Of a DNA stretch of 64,000 nt, positions 1 through 8,824 are shown piece by piece (position 1 is the stretch's first letter; each line of letters begins with the position of its first letter). Source of the DNA: Altererythrobacter sp. C41 (GTDB lineage: Bacteria > Pseudomonadota > Alphaproteobacteria > Sphingomonadales > Sphingomonadaceae); the NCBI RefSeq assembly GCF_016803135.1, contig NZ_JAEVFE010000006.1, positions 102,504 to 166,503 of the forward strand, given 5' to 3'. The notes under the pieces were generated by a model. The model worked only from the letters and a program-made list of their open reading frames with translations, did not search any database and had not been told where the DNA came from. A program made the position numbers and the translations under genes.

Positions 1-827
1 CCAGGCTCACCGCGCCCCGGGCGTCGGGACAGGAAGGTGAGCGGCGCCTGGTCCTGTGGCCCGAGTCGGGTGTGCCCGACTACCTGCGCGACGGTTATCC
101 GCAGCGCTACTACGACCAGATGACCGCCGCGGGCGATCCTGCTTATGCCCGCTGGCGGATCGGCCGGGTGATCGGTGAGGGCAGTGTGCTGCTGACCGGC
201 GCGGTCGATCTCGAGATCGTGGACGGCCGCGCCGCCGGCGCCCGCAACGCGGTCACCGCGATCGATGCCGAGGGGCAGATCGTCGGCGGCTACGACAAGG
301 CGCATCTCGTGCCGTTCGGCGAATACCTGGCGCTGCGCTGGCTGCTCGAACCGCTCGGCGCGACGCGGCTCGTGGCAGGGACGATCGACTTCTGGCCCGG
401 CCCGGGGCCGCGCACGCTCGACCTCGGCGAATGGGGCCGGGCTGGCATCCAGATCTGCTACGAGATCGTCTTCTCCGGCCAGGTCGCCGACCGCAGCGAT
501 CGGCCCGATTACATCTTCAATCCCTCGAACGACGGCTGGTTCGGTGCCTGGGGTCCTCCGCAGCATCTCGCGCAGGCCCGCATGCGCGCGATCGAGGAAG
601 GGCTGCCGGTCCTGCGCTCTACCACCACCGGGATCAGCGCGGTGATCGACGCGCGCGGCGTGGTCCGCCAGCACATCGGCATGCACCGCGCCGACCGGAT
701 CGACGGGCTGATCCCGCCGGCCCACGCGCCGACCTGGTTCGCCCGGCTCGGCAACTGGCTCCCGCTCGGCTGGGCCGTGCTGCTGATCGCCGGATCGCTG
801 GTTGCCACGCGGCTGCGACGCGGCTAG
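1..827 (+). CDS. lnt: Apolipoprotein N-acyltransferase, 3' part only
   Basis: This is the C-terminal part of the inner-membrane enzyme that N-acylates the lipid-modified cysteine of lipoproteins, the last step of lipoprotein maturation. The reading frame is open from base 3, so the gene starts outside the window. The visible piece is the periplasmic nitrilase-like domain: the glutamate in LVLWPES, a lysine in GGYDKAHLVPFGEYL and a cysteine in GIQICYEIVF are the expected Glu-Lys-Cys triad of the family. A hydrophobic helix near the end (LGWAVLLIAGSLVA) is the last membrane segment. It lies 48 bp ahead of metK on the same strand, a neighbour order I believe is common in sphingomonads. Confidence 0.95.
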   Translation, partial: RLTAPRASGQEGERRLVLWPESGVPDYLRDGYPQRYYDQMTAAGDPAYARWRIGRVIGEGSVLLTGAVDLEIVDGRAAGARNAVTAIDAEGQIVGGYDKAHLVPFGEYLALRWLLEPLGATRLVAGTIDFWPGPGPRTLDLGEWGRAGIQICYEIVFSGQVADRSDRPDYIFNPSNDGWFGAWGPPQHLAQARMRAIEEGLPVLRSTTTGISAVIDARGVVRQHIGMHRADRIDGLIPPAHAPTWFARLGNWLPLGWAVLLIAGSLVATRLRRG

Positions 828-842
828 GACGCTGCTTAGGAC

Positions 843-858
843 ATAAAGTTATCTTTAT
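843..858. promoter_or_regulatory. Palindromic operator candidate upstream of metK
   Basis: ATAAAG-TTAT-CTTTAT is a 6-bp inverted repeat ending 17 bases before the metK ATG. Its AT-rich sequence stands out in this GC-rich DNA. Known: proteobacterial methionine-cycle genes can be controlled by ArsR-type SahR repressors that bind short AT-rich palindromes. Assigning this site to SahR is an inference, because no regulator gene is in the window. Confidence 0.5.
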
Positions 859-875
859 ATCGGATAATTTCGCCC

Positions 876-2084
876 ATGCGCAGCACTTACCTCTTCACTT
901 CCGAAAGCGTTTCCGAGGGACATCCCGACAAGGTTTCGGACCAGATCTCCGACGCGATCGTCGACCTGCTCCTGGCGAAGGATCCGGAAGCGCGCGTCGC
1001 GTGCGAGACGCTGACGACGACGCAGCGCGTGGTGCTGGCGGGTGAGCTCCGCTGCAAGGGCGTCTACGAGAACGGCCAGTGGATCGACGGTGCGCTGGAG
1101 GAGATCGAGGCCGCCGTGCGCAAGACGGTGCGCGAGATCGGCTACGAGCAGGACGGCTTCCACTGGCAGACGCTGACCTTCGACAACTATCTGCACGGGC
1201 AGAGCGCGCATATCGCGCAGGGCGTGGACGCCAGCGGCAACAAGGATGAAGGCGCGGGCGACCAGGGCATCATGTTCGGCTTCGCCTGCGACGAGACGCC
1301 CGATCTGATGCCGGCGGCGATCGACTACAGCCACAAGATCCTCCAGCGTCTGGCGGAGGACCGCAAGAGCGGCGCAGCGCCGTTCCTGGAGCCCGACGCC
1401 AAGAGCCAGGTCACGCTGCGCTACCGCGACGGCAAGCCGGTCGCCGCGACGGCAATCGTGGTCTCGACCCAGCATGCCGAAGGGTACGACGAGGGCGAGA
1501 AGGAAGCCGAGCTCAAGACCTATGTGAAGAAGGTCGTCGGCGAGATCCTTCCCGAAGGTTTCCTGTCGGACGAGACCAAGTGGCACATCAACCCGACCGG
1601 TACGTTCGTGATCGGCGGGCCCGATGGCGACGCGGGCCTTACCGGCCGCAAGATCATCGTCGACACCTACGGCGGTGCGGCCCCGCACGGCGGCGGCGCG
1701 TTCAGCGGCAAGGACCCGACCAAGGTCGATCGCTCGGCCGCCTATATCAGCCGCTATCTGGCCAAGAACATCGTCGCGGCGGGCCTCGCGCGGCGCTGCA
1801 CGATCCAGCTCGCCTATGCCATCGGCGTGTCCGAACCGCTTTCGCTCTATGTCGATACCCACGGCACGGGCACGGTCGCGGACGACCGCATCGAGGACGC
1901 GATCCGCTCCATCGCCAAGCTCGGCGGGCTGACCCCGCGCGGCATTCGCGTGCACCTCGGCCTCAACAAACCGATCTACCGCAAGAGTGCCGCCTACGGC
2001 CACTTCGGCCGCGCCGCCGAGGGCGACCATTTCCCGTGGGAACGCACCGATCTGGTGGACGACCTCAAAGCGGCGCTGGCGTAG
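876..2084 (+). CDS. metK: S-adenosylmethionine synthetase
   Basis: It makes S-adenosylmethionine from methionine and ATP in the cytoplasm. The 402-residue length is normal for bacterial MetK. Family signatures are present: [15 protein letters not shown] near the N-terminus, the hexapeptide GAGDQG near residue 126, and the glycine-rich GGGAFSGKD near residue 272. The ATG start is the natural N-terminus ([19 protein letters not shown]), although no strong ribosome site precedes it. An AT-rich palindrome immediately upstream suggests transcriptional control. Its 3' end overlaps the convergent ferritin-like gene by 20 bases. Confidence 0.98.
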   Translation: MRSTYLFTSESVSEGHPDKVSDQISDAIVDLLLAKDPEARVACETLTTTQRVVLAGELRCKGVYENGQWIDGALEEIEAAVRKTVREIGYEQDGFHWQTLTFDNYLHGQSAHIAQGVDASGNKDEGAGDQGIMFGFACDETPDLMPAAIDYSHKILQRLAEDRKSGAAPFLEPDAKSQVTLRYRDGKPVAATAIVVSTQHAEGYDEGEKEAELKTYVKKVVGEILPEGFLSDETKWHINPTGTFVIGGPDGDAGLTGRKIIVDTYGGAAPHGGGAFSGKDPTKVDRSAAYISRYLAKNIVAAGLARRCTIQLAYAIGVSEPLSLYVDTHGTGTVADDRIEDAIRSIAKLGGLTPRGIRVHLGLNKPIYRKSAAYGHFGRAAEGDHFPWERTDLVDDLKAALA

Positions 2085-2769
2085 CCCCGCCGCCGGCCGG
2101 ACCGTGCTCGGCGGCATCGGGCCAGGCAGAGAGGCGCGGGCGGTTGCGGTCGACAAAGATGGCCGGCAATTTCACCAACATCAGCGACTTGTGGATCCAG
2201 TAGTCGGCCCATAGTTCGCGCCAGCGCGGCTTCGGGCGGCGGCCGTTGGCGCGCAGCCAGCGATCGTAGGGCATCCAGTGATCGGGTTCGTCCTTCTCGA
2301 CCACCTGGAAAATGCGTGTCAGCGCCCTGTCTGAGCGGATGTGCACGTTTTCGAGCAGGATCTCGACCTGCCGCATGCCGCGCCGCTCGGTAATCATGAT
2401 GACCCGGCACAGCTTTTCGAACTGACCGCCGTCCATGACGATCTGCGCCGTATCGAGTTCGTCGATGGTGCAGCCGAACACCGTCTCGATGAAGTGGTCG
2501 ATATGGCCGCAAGTACGATCGACCTCGAGCGGCATCGTGCCGCGCAGCTCGAACCACCGCTTGAACATGCGATAGTGCTTTTCCTCGTCCGAGCGGTGCT
2601 TTTCGACGTCGGCGATGAATTCGGCGTCGTCGGGGCAGCGTGCGCGCACCGCCTCGAGCACGCGATCGAGCGAGGTGTAGCCGCGATGCTCGTTGTAAAT
2701 GTAGATCGACGCGAGAACGTCGAGGAAACGAGCACGGAAGGCCGACGCCAGGAAGTGCCCCGGATACAT
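2065..2769 (-). CDS. Ferritin-like (di-iron four-helix) domain protein
   Basis: A 234-residue soluble protein without signal peptide. It carries spaced acidic/His motifs typical of ferritin-like di-iron proteins: an ExxH-type motif in [12 protein letters not shown] (about residue 62), a central [15 protein letters not shown] helix, and [12 protein letters not shown] (about residue 160). No named subfamily is recognised, so the substrate is unknown. Its ATG sits one base after a perfect 10-bp hairpin, with an in-frame stop inside that hairpin, so no earlier start is possible and no Shine-Dalgarno is visible. It follows scoB by 41 bases on the same strand. Confidence 0.75.
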   Translation of the reverse strand: MYPGHFLASAFRARFLDVLASIYIYNEHRGYTSLDRVLEAVRARCPDDAEFIADVEKHRSDEEKHYRMFKRWFELRGTMPLEVDRTCGHIDHFIETVFGCTIDELDTAQIVMDGGQFEKLCRVIMITERRGMRQVEILLENVHIRSDRALTRIFQVVEKDEPDHWMPYDRWLRANGRRPKPRWRELWADYWIHKSLMLVKLPAIFVDRNRPRLSAWPDAAEHGPAGGGATPAPL

Positions 2770-2770
2770 A

Positions 2771-2798
2771 GCGGCCCGATTGTCTCACATCGGGCCGC
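2771..2798. terminator. Perfect 10-bp hairpin between scoB and the ferritin-like gene
   Basis: GCGGCCCGAT and ATCGGGCCGC flank an 8-base loop. It lies 12 bases past the scoB stop and one base before the next ATG on the minus strand. No T-tract follows, so it may be an attenuator, a stabilising 3' stem for scoB mRNA, or an element controlling translation of the ferritin-like gene. Confidence 0.6.
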
Positions 2799-2810
2799 AT
2801 GTGGGAAGCG

Positions 2811-3446
2811 TCAGGAGAGGTAGTGCGCGGTCGTCTTTTCGGCGACTTCCTCCCCGCTGACGCCGGGCGCCAGTTCGATCAGCTTGAACGGGCTGTCGTG
2901 GTCGGGTCGCTGGAACACGGCGAGGTCGGTCACGATCATGTCGACCACGTTGGTCCCGGTCAGCGGCAGGGTGCACTGCGGGATGAACTTGGGACTGCCG
3001 TCCTTGGCGGTGTGCTCCATCACCACGATGATCTTCTTCACGCCGGCGACGAGGTCCATCGCGCCACCCATGCCCTTGATCATCTTGCCCGGGATCATCC
3101 AGTTGGCGATGTCGCCGTTCTCGGCCACTTCCATCGCGCCGAGCACGGTCAGGTCGATATGCCCGCCGCGGATCATACCGAAGCTCGTCGCGCTGTCGAA
3201 ATAGGCGCTGTGCGGCAGTTCGCTGATCGTCTGCTTGCCGGCGTTGATCAGGTCGGGGTCGATTTCGTCCTCGTAAGGGAAGGGGCCGATGCCGAGCATG
3301 CCGTTCTCGCTCTGCAGCGTGACGTGCATGCCGGCCGGGATATGGTTCGCCACCAGCGTCGGAATGCCGATGCCGAGGTTCACGTAGTATCCGTCTTGCA
3401 GCTCCTGCGCCGCGCGCGCGGCCATCTGGTTGCGGTCCCAGGGCAT
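2811..3446 (-). CDS. scoB: 3-oxoacid CoA-transferase, subunit B
   Basis: Beta subunit of the heterodimer that moves CoA from succinyl-CoA to acetoacetate or related 3-oxoacids. It has 211 residues. The SENGMLG motif carries the catalytic glutamate at about residue 47. The start ATG ([13 protein letters not shown]) has AAGGAAGG just upstream; longer open frame to the left of it is antisense read-through. It lies two bases after the phosphatase-like lipoprotein gene, which separates it from subunit A, so the three genes look like one transcript. Confidence 0.93.
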   Translation of the reverse strand: MPWDRNQMAARAAQELQDGYYVNLGIGIPTLVANHIPAGMHVTLQSENGMLGIGPFPYEDEIDPDLINAGKQTISELPHSAYFDSATSFGMIRGGHIDLTVLGAMEVAENGDIANWMIPGKMIKGMGGAMDLVAGVKKIIVVMEHTAKDGSPKFIPQCTLPLTGTNVVDMIVTDLAVFQRPDHDSPFKLIELAPGVSGEEVAEKTTAHYLS

Positions 3447-3448
3447 GG

Positions 3449-4237
3449 TCAGCCTTCCTTGGTGCTTAGAAGTGTGGGGGCGAGGAACCAGCCGCTGCCG
3501 ATCAGCGCCTCGAGTTCGGAGGCGGCAGCGGGGTCCTTGAGGTAATCGTAGAGCTCGTCGAAATCGCTTCGCTCGTCGCCGAGAATGGCGACGAGGCAGT
3601 GGGTCTGCGCCAGCTCCTTGCGGCGGAGCTGCTTGCGGTCCTCGGCGCGGCGCATGAGCAGTATGCCGTCGTCGGTCGTGGGATCGAGTCCCGTAGCGGT
3701 CAGGCGCTTGCGCAGCGTGCCGGCCTCCGCGGCCGAGGCGTCGCTGATCCAGAAGACGAACACGCCTTCCAGCCGGAGCGCGTGCAGCCCCCGGGCGAGC
3801 GCCGGATCGGGTGGAAGCGCGGCGAAATCGCGCGCGCCGGATGCAGGGTCGAGGTCGACCAGAACCGCGGAGGGACGGACCGAGCATTCCGTGGTCTCGG
3901 GCTGCAGCAAACCGGGCGCCGCGAGGATCGCCGAATGGCGCGGCGCGGCGACGGGATCGAGCGACGCCTGTTCGCGCGCATAGGCGAAGAAGGCCTCGTA
4001 TGCGCCGGGCGGCGCGAGGGTAGGCGTGAAGGGCTCGCCCTCGGTCGCGATTGCGCCGGAGTCCCTCCCGGTTCTCTCATCGCCGGCCTCGTCGGAGTCC
4101 GGTTCGTCGCCTCCCAGCGCTTCGTTCCGGAGAACGACACCGCCGGCGGCGAGCGGAATCGCGGCCGCAACGCAGCCGCCCAGCATCATGGCGAGCGCCG
4201 ATGCCGCGAGGGCGGCCTTGAGCCGCCGCACGGTCAT
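3449..4237 (-). CDS. HAD-superfamily acid-phosphatase-like lipoprotein
   Basis: A 262-residue predicted lipoprotein with signal [18 protein letters not shown] and lipobox LGGC (Cys22). The mature part looks like a HAD (class B/C acid phosphatase, e(P4)-type) fold: motif I VLVDLDP (D128, D130), a hydrophobic strand FVFWISDAS (about 161-167), a lysine near 207 and motif IV GDERSD (D221, D225). The usual Thr two residues after motif I is replaced, so activity is uncertain. The ATG overlaps the scoA TGA as ATGA, and scoB begins two bases after its stop. A secreted phosphatase in the middle of a CoA-transferase operon is unexplained. Confidence 0.75.
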   Translation of the reverse strand: MTVRRLKAALAASALAMMLGGCVAAAIPLAAGGVVLRNEALGGDEPDSDEAGDERTGRDSGAIATEGEPFTPTLAPPGAYEAFFAYAREQASLDPVAAPRHSAILAAPGLLQPETTECSVRPSAVLVDLDPASGARDFAALPPDPALARGLHALRLEGVFVFWISDASAAEAGTLRKRLTATGLDPTTDDGILLMRRAEDRKQLRRKELAQTHCLVAILGDERSDFDELYDYLKDPAAASELEALIGSGWFLAPTLLSTKEG

Positions 4238-4941
4238 GCAGCCTCGCGCTCCCGCACGGTGCGGAACTCGATCTTCTTGTCGTAGGGCGCGCCCACGATC
4301 ATCCGCTGGACGAAGACGCCCGGCAGATGGATGCAGTCGGGATCGAGGCTGCCTGCGGGCACCACTTCCTCCACTTCGACCACGCAGACCTTGCCACACG
4401 TCGCCGCGGGGAGGTTGAAGTTGCGCGCCGTCTTGCGGAACACGAGGTTGCCGGTCTCATCGGCCTTCCACGCCTTGACGATCGACAGGTCGGCGAAGAT
4501 GCCGCGTTCGAGGATATAGTCCTCTCCGTCGAAGGTCTTCACTTCCTTCCCCTCGGCGACTTTCGTGCCGACGCCGGTCCGGGTGTAGAAGCCCGGAATG
4601 CCCGCGCCGCCGGCGCGCATGCGCTCGGCCAGGGTGCCCTGCGGGCAGAACTCGACCTCGAGCTCGCCGGCGAGGAACTGGCGTTCGAATTCCTTGTTCT
4701 CGCCCACGTAGGAGGAGATCATCTTCTTGACCTGCCGCGTGCGCAGCAGCTTGCCGATCCCCTCGTTGTCGATCCCGGCATTGTTGCTGCAGAAGGTCAG
4801 TCCCTTGACCCCGCTGTCGCGGATGGCGTCGATCAGGCGTTCGGGGATGCCGCAGAGGCCGAAGCCTCCCGCGGCGATGAGCATGTCGTCCTTCAGCACC
4901 CCTTCCAGGGCGGTGGCGGCATCGGGATAGAGCTTGTTCAT
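4234..4941 (-). CDS. scoA: 3-oxoacid CoA-transferase, subunit A
   Basis: Alpha subunit of the succinyl-CoA:3-oxoacid CoA-transferase, 235 residues. It has the glycine-rich CoA-binding loop AAGGFGLCGIPERLI, SNNAGIDNEG and the family ending with an ExGxxDPDxIHLPG-like stretch. The chosen ATG (MNKLYPDAATAL) has GGAGG six bases upstream; a start 17 codons earlier would lack this. Its stop codon overlaps the start of the lipoprotein gene (ATGA), so translation of the next gene is probably coupled. The partner subunit B lies just beyond that gene. Confidence 0.93.
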   Translation of the reverse strand: MNKLYPDAATALEGVLKDDMLIAAGGFGLCGIPERLIDAIRDSGVKGLTFCSNNAGIDNEGIGKLLRTRQVKKMISSYVGENKEFERQFLAGELEVEFCPQGTLAERMRAGGAGIPGFYTRTGVGTKVAEGKEVKTFDGEDYILERGIFADLSIVKAWKADETGNLVFRKTARNFNLPAATCGKVCVVEVEEVVPAGSLDPDCIHLPGVFVQRMIVGAPYDKKIEFRTVREREAA

Positions 4942-5132
4942 CAGGCCTCCATATCGTGCAAAGCTGTTAGGCATAGCGCGATCTGCTGTCACCCCCGGTT
5001 ACGCTGCACATGCGATTCGTGCCCGTCGGTGCGGCGCCGGTTCGTGACGGGATCATGACAGGAATGGAATGAAATCGAACAACTTAGCACGCTCCGTTGC
5101 ATATTTTGCATCGTGAAATGAGCTTTTCGCAC

Positions 5133-5229
5133 TTGCACAAAAGCGTGCTGCAGCGCACATAGGGCGGGCCTTTACAGGCATCCTCTCCCAAGACTTTCAA
5201 GGCCCGGTCCTCGCGACCGGGCCTTTTTT
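5133..5229 (+). ncRNA. Candidate small RNA ending at a strong terminator
   Basis: The 410-bp gap between scoA and the CDC48 gene has no convincing ORF but ends in a textbook rightward terminator with no gene ahead of it on that strand. TTGCAC (5133-5138) lies 17 bases before a weak CACATA (5156-5161), which would start a transcript near 5168. The RNA would contain a small GCC/GGC stem, a single-stranded pyrimidine-rich ATCCTCTCCCAAGACTTTC stretch and the terminator stem. CU-rich anti-Shine-Dalgarno stretches are typical of alphaproteobacterial trans-acting sRNAs. The promoter and 5' end are inferred. The rest of the gap (4942-5132) shows only a TTGCAT direct repeat near 5097. Confidence 0.5.
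5199..5229 (+). terminator. Intrinsic terminator of the candidate small RNA
   Basis: An 11-bp stem, AAGGCCCGGTC with GACCGGGCC(TT), and a 5-base loop CTCGC, followed directly by six T. This is a strong rho-independent terminator on the plus strand. Confidence 0.85.
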
Positions 5230-5351
5230 CTTGGGCCGCGCCGATGCCCCGTTCGGCAACCGATGACCTCCTCGTTCATTTGACTCGCAGTGATCCGTCC
5301 CTAGCTAGGAGCGGGTAACCCCTCATTGGACTAGAAGGGAGAAGTGGACGG

Positions 5352-7658
5352 ATGGCCGATCTCGACGCGGCGGTAGAAGACAAGGCAGTCCGGCTCCAGG
5401 TCGCGGCGGCTCGGCAGGAGGAAAGCGGGCGGGGAATCGCCCGCTTGCCCCGTTCCGCATTCCAGGCGCTCGGCATCACCGAAGGCGACGTGGTGGAAAT
5501 CCACGGCAAGCGCACGACCGCGGCCGTCGCCATGGCGGCCTACGACGAGGACCAGTCGCTCGACGTGGTCCGGCTCGACGGCCTGCAGCGCAACAACGCC
5601 GAGTGCGGATCGGGCGAGCACGTGCGCGTGGCAGCGGCCGAATCGCGCCCGGCCTCGCGCGTGATCTTCGCCCCGGCCAGCCGCGAGATGCGCCTGCAGG
5701 GGCCGACCCAGGCGCTGAAGCGCAACTTCTTCAGAAGGCCGCTGGTCGCCGGCGATCTCGTCGCCACGACCGGTCAGCAGCCGGTACAGAACATGCCCGC
5801 CGAAGTGCAGCGCATGTTCAACGCCCCGGCCTATGCGCTCACGCAGATCCGCCTGACGGTCGTCTCGACCGCGCCCAAGGGCATCGTCCATATCGACGAG
5901 AACACCGAGGTCGAGCTGCGCGCCGAGTTCGAGGAAGCGCCGACCGGGCGTGCGGTGGTCAACTACGACGACGTCGGCGGCATGGACGACACGATCCAGC
6001 AGCTCCGCGAGATGGTCGAGTTGCCGCTCCGCTACCCCGAGCTTTTCACCCGCCTCGGCGTCGACCCGCCCAAGGGCGTGCTCCTCCACGGCCCGCCGGG
6101 CACCGGCAAGACGCGGCTGGCGCAGGCGGTCGCGAACGAGAGCGACGCGCAGTTCTTCATCATCAACGGGCCCGAGATCATGGGCTCCGGCTATGGCGAG
6201 AGCGAGAAGCGCCTGCGCGAGGTGTTCGAGGAAGCGACCAAGCACGCGCCGGCGATCGTCTTCATCGACGAGATCGATTCGATCGCGCCCAAGCGCGCGC
6301 AAGTCGCGGGCGAGGCGGAGAAGCGCCTGGTCGCGCAGCTCCTGACGCTGATGGACGGGCTGGAGGCGCGCTCCAACCTCGTCGTGATCGCCGCCACCAA
6401 CCGGCCCGATGCGATCGACGAGGCGCTGCGCCGACCGGGCCGTTTCGACCGCGAGATCGTGATCGGCGTGCCCGACGAGAAAGGGCGCCGCGAGATTCTC
6501 TCGATCCACACCCGCGGCATGCCGCTGGGCGACAAGGTCGATCTCGACGAGCTGGCCCGGGTCACGCACGGTTTCGTCGGCGCCGACATCGCGGCGCTCG
6601 CGCGCGAGGCGGCGATCGACGCGGTCCGGCGGATCATGCCCCGGCTCAACCTCGACGAACGGACGATCCCGGCCGAGGTGCTCGACGATCTGTCGGTGAC
6701 GCGGGAGGATTTCCTGTCCGCGCTCAAGCGCGTGCAGCCGTCCGCCATGCGCGAGGTGATGGTCCAGGTCCCCCGGGTCGGCTGGGACGACATCGGCGGC
6801 GTCGACGACGCGATCGACATGCTGAAGGAAGGGGTCGAACTGCCGCTCAGGAATCCCGACGCCTTCCGCCGCCTGGGCATCCGTCCGGCCAAGGGCTTCC
6901 TGCTCTACGGCCCGCCGGGGACCGGCAAGACCCTGCTGGCCAAGGCAGTCGCCAAGGAAGCGGAAGCGAACTTCATCTCGATGAAGAGCTCCGATCTCCT
7001 CTCCAAGTGGTACGGCGAGAGCGAGCAGCAGATCGCGCGCATGTTCCAGCGGGCGCGGTCGGTCGCGCCCTGCGTGATCTTCATCGACGAGATCGACAGC
7101 CTCGTGCCCGCGCGCGGCTCGGGGCAGGGCGAGCCGCAGGTCACCGGGCGCGTGGTCAACACGATCCTGGCCGAGATGGACGGGCTGGAGGAACTGCAGT
7201 CGGTCGTCGTGATCGGCGCGACCAACCGGCCCACGCTGGTCGACCCCGCGCTGCTGCGGCCCGGGCGGTTCGACGAGCTCGTCTATGTCGGCACGCCCGA
7301 TCAGAAGGGGCGCGCTCAGATCCTCGGCATCCACACCGCCAGCATGCCGCTCGCCGGCGACGTCGATCTGGCCGCGATCGCGGCCCAGACCGACCGCTTC
7401 ACCGGTGCCGATCTGGAAGACGTCGTGCGCCGCGCCGGACTCAACGCGCTGCGGCGCGTGGGGGGCGAGGTCGAACAGGTCACGGCGGCCGATTTCGCCG
7501 AGGCGCTCGGCGATTCGCGCGCGACGGTCACGCAGGCGATGGAAGAAGAATACCGCAAGATGCGCGGCGAGCTGAAGAAGCGCGCGGCCGAGGCCATGCC
7601 GATCGGCTTCATCAGCGAAGGCATGGTCGAATCGACGCGCGAGAAGAAGCACGGCTGA
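5352..7658 (+). CDS. CDC48-family AAA ATPase (VAT/p97-like)
   Basis: A 768-residue double-AAA unfoldase of the CDC48/VAT/p97 family, best known from archaea and eukaryotes. Order: N-terminal double-psi barrel (about 10-190, [19 protein letters not shown]), D1 with Walker [10 protein letters not shown] (247-255) and Walker [13 protein letters not shown], then D2 with [12 protein letters not shown] near 520 and [13 protein letters not shown]. Arginine-finger motifs RRPGRFDR and LRPGRFDE are present. The C-terminus (EKKHG) has no HbYX proteasome-docking motif, so any partner must bind differently. Presumed role: ATP-driven remodelling of protein complexes in the cytoplasm. It stands alone, with GGGAG about 11 bases before the ATG. 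Confidence 0.95.
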   Translation: MADLDAAVEDKAVRLQVAAARQEESGRGIARLPRSAFQALGITEGDVVEIHGKRTTAAVAMAAYDEDQSLDVVRLDGLQRNNAECGSGEHVRVAAAESRPASRVIFAPASREMRLQGPTQALKRNFFRRPLVAGDLVATTGQQPVQNMPAEVQRMFNAPAYALTQIRLTVVSTAPKGIVHIDENTEVELRAEFEEAPTGRAVVNYDDVGGMDDTIQQLREMVELPLRYPELFTRLGVDPPKGVLLHGPPGTGKTRLAQAVANESDAQFFIINGPEIMGSGYGESEKRLREVFEEATKHAPAIVFIDEIDSIAPKRAQVAGEAEKRLVAQLLTLMDGLEARSNLVVIAATNRPDAIDEALRRPGRFDREIVIGVPDEKGRREILSIHTRGMPLGDKVDLDELARVTHGFVGADIAALAREAAIDAVRRIMPRLNLDERTIPAEVLDDLSVTREDFLSALKRVQPSAMREVMVQVPRVGWDDIGGVDDAIDMLKEGVELPLRNPDAFRRLGIRPAKGFLLYGPPGTGKTLLAKAVAKEAEANFISMKSSDLLSKWYGESEQQIARMFQRARSVAPCVIFIDEIDSLVPARGSGQGEPQVTGRVVNTILAEMDGLEELQSVVVIGATNRPTLVDPALLRPGRFDELVYVGTPDQKGRAQILGIHTASMPLAGDVDLAAIAAQTDRFTGADLEDVVRRAGLNALRRVGGEVEQVTAADFAEALGDSRATVTQAMEEEYRKMRGELKKRAAEAMPIGFISEGMVESTREKKHG

Positions 7659-7665
7659 ATGGGCG

Positions 7666-7687
7666 CCCCTCCTCGGAAGAGGAGGGG
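7666..7687. repeat. Palindromic CCCCTCCTC repeat (copy 1), also a 3' hairpin
   Basis: CCCCTCCTC-GGAA-GAGGAGGGG is a 9-bp perfect hairpin in the 37-bp convergent gap between the CDC48 and MscS genes. The same stem recurs at 18019-18048 and, shorter, at 18073-18090. In this position it can serve as a bidirectional transcript end, although no T-tract follows. Confidence 0.7.
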
Positions 7688-7695
7688 CCGACCCC

Positions 7696-8778
7696 TCAGT
7701 CGTTCGCCTTTACTGCCGCGTTCGCATCGTCGACACCCAGGCGGTGGCGGATCAACGCGTCGGGCATGTTCACCCGCAGCCATTGCAGCATGTGCTCGCG
7801 CACCGCGCAGCGTAGCGTCCACAGGTCGCTGATCGTCGCCGCGCTCACCGCGATGCGCAGCTCCACGCTTTCGGGGTAGGCCTCGGTCATCAGCAGCTCG
7901 GCCGTGCGTCGGTCCCATTCCGCGCGCGTGGCGACGAAGCGTTCGAACTCTGCCCGGATCGGCGCGATGTCCGCTGCCGGGTCGAGGTGGAGGAAGACCG
8001 GTCCGGTGAGCCGCTCGCTCTCGCGCGACCAGTTCTCGAAGCTCTTCTCGAGGAAGGCGCTGGTCGGCACGATGATCGCGCGTTCGTCCCACGTGCGCAC
8101 GATCACGAAGCTCATGCGGATTTCCTCGACCCGGCCGGAGAAACCCTCGATCACCACCAGGTCGCCGATCCGCAGCGGCTCGGTCAGCGCCATCTGCAGG
8201 CCTGCGATGAGCGACTTGAGCGCGGGCTGCGCCGCCGCACCGACCGCCAGCGCGGCGAGCCCGGCCGAGGCCATCAGCGTCACCCCGACGTCGCGCACGC
8301 CGGGGATCGCCAGCAGCATCATCGCCACCGTCAGCAGGACGATGAGGAACGCCGCGGTGCGCGAGAGGATCGCGACCCGCGTGCGGCGGCTGCGGGCCGT
8401 GATCGGGTCGGCGGAAAGCTCGCTGCGCATCTGCAGCGCGGCGGCGAAGGCGCGCACCAGCGCGAGCGCGACCCAGCCGACGAGCGCGGGAACGACGAAC
8501 GGCGCCATCCAGCGCCAGACGGCCTGGATATTGGGGTTCGTCTGCGCCACCGCCGCGATCGCAATCGCGACGACCGACCAGCGGATCGGCCGCGCGAGCC
8601 GGGCGAAGAGGAGCTCGTCGACCTCCGATTGCGAGCTGCGGGCGAGGCGGAGCAGCAGTCCGAAGACCAGGCGATGGATCACGAAGGCGACTGCGATCGC
8701 GACCCCGACGGCGATGGCGGCCACCGCCACTTCGCCCCAGGCGATGGTCCAGTTCCGCGGATCGTAGCGCTCGAGCAT
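7696..8778 (-). CDS. MscS-family mechanosensitive ion channel
   Basis: A 360-residue inner-membrane protein with four or five hydrophobic segments in the first half (about 15-40, 65-85, 90-115, 140-160 and the pore helix near 170-195). The pore helix GLAALAVGAAAQPALKSLIAGLQMALTEPLRIGD is the recognisable MscS core, followed by the beta domain FSGRVEEIRMSFVIVRTWDERAIIVPTSAFLEKSFENW. Such channels release solutes during hypo-osmotic shock; some act as small ion channels. It ends close to the convergent CDC48 gene, with a hairpin between. The start is the ATG of MLERYDPRNW. Confidence 0.92.
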   Translation of the reverse strand: MLERYDPRNWTIAWGEVAVAAIAVGVAIAVAFVIHRLVFGLLLRLARSSQSEVDELLFARLARPIRWSVVAIAIAAVAQTNPNIQAVWRWMAPFVVPALVGWVALALVRAFAAALQMRSELSADPITARSRRTRVAILSRTAAFLIVLLTVAMMLLAIPGVRDVGVTLMASAGLAALAVGAAAQPALKSLIAGLQMALTEPLRIGDLVVIEGFSGRVEEIRMSFVIVRTWDERAIIVPTSAFLEKSFENWSRESERLTGPVFLHLDPAADIAPIRAEFERFVATRAEWDRRTAELLMTEAYPESVELRIAVSAATISDLWTLRCAVREHMLQWLRVNMPDALIRHRLGVDDANAAVKAND

Positions 8779-8824
8779 CAGCCACGAGCTACGGCGTCAG
8801 CCGTTCACTGGCAAGCGATGGCGA

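Noticed and set aside
2341..2823. Plus-strand ORF of 160 codons over the ferritin-like gene
   Set aside because: No family features; it is the complement of a protein with clear di-iron motifs.
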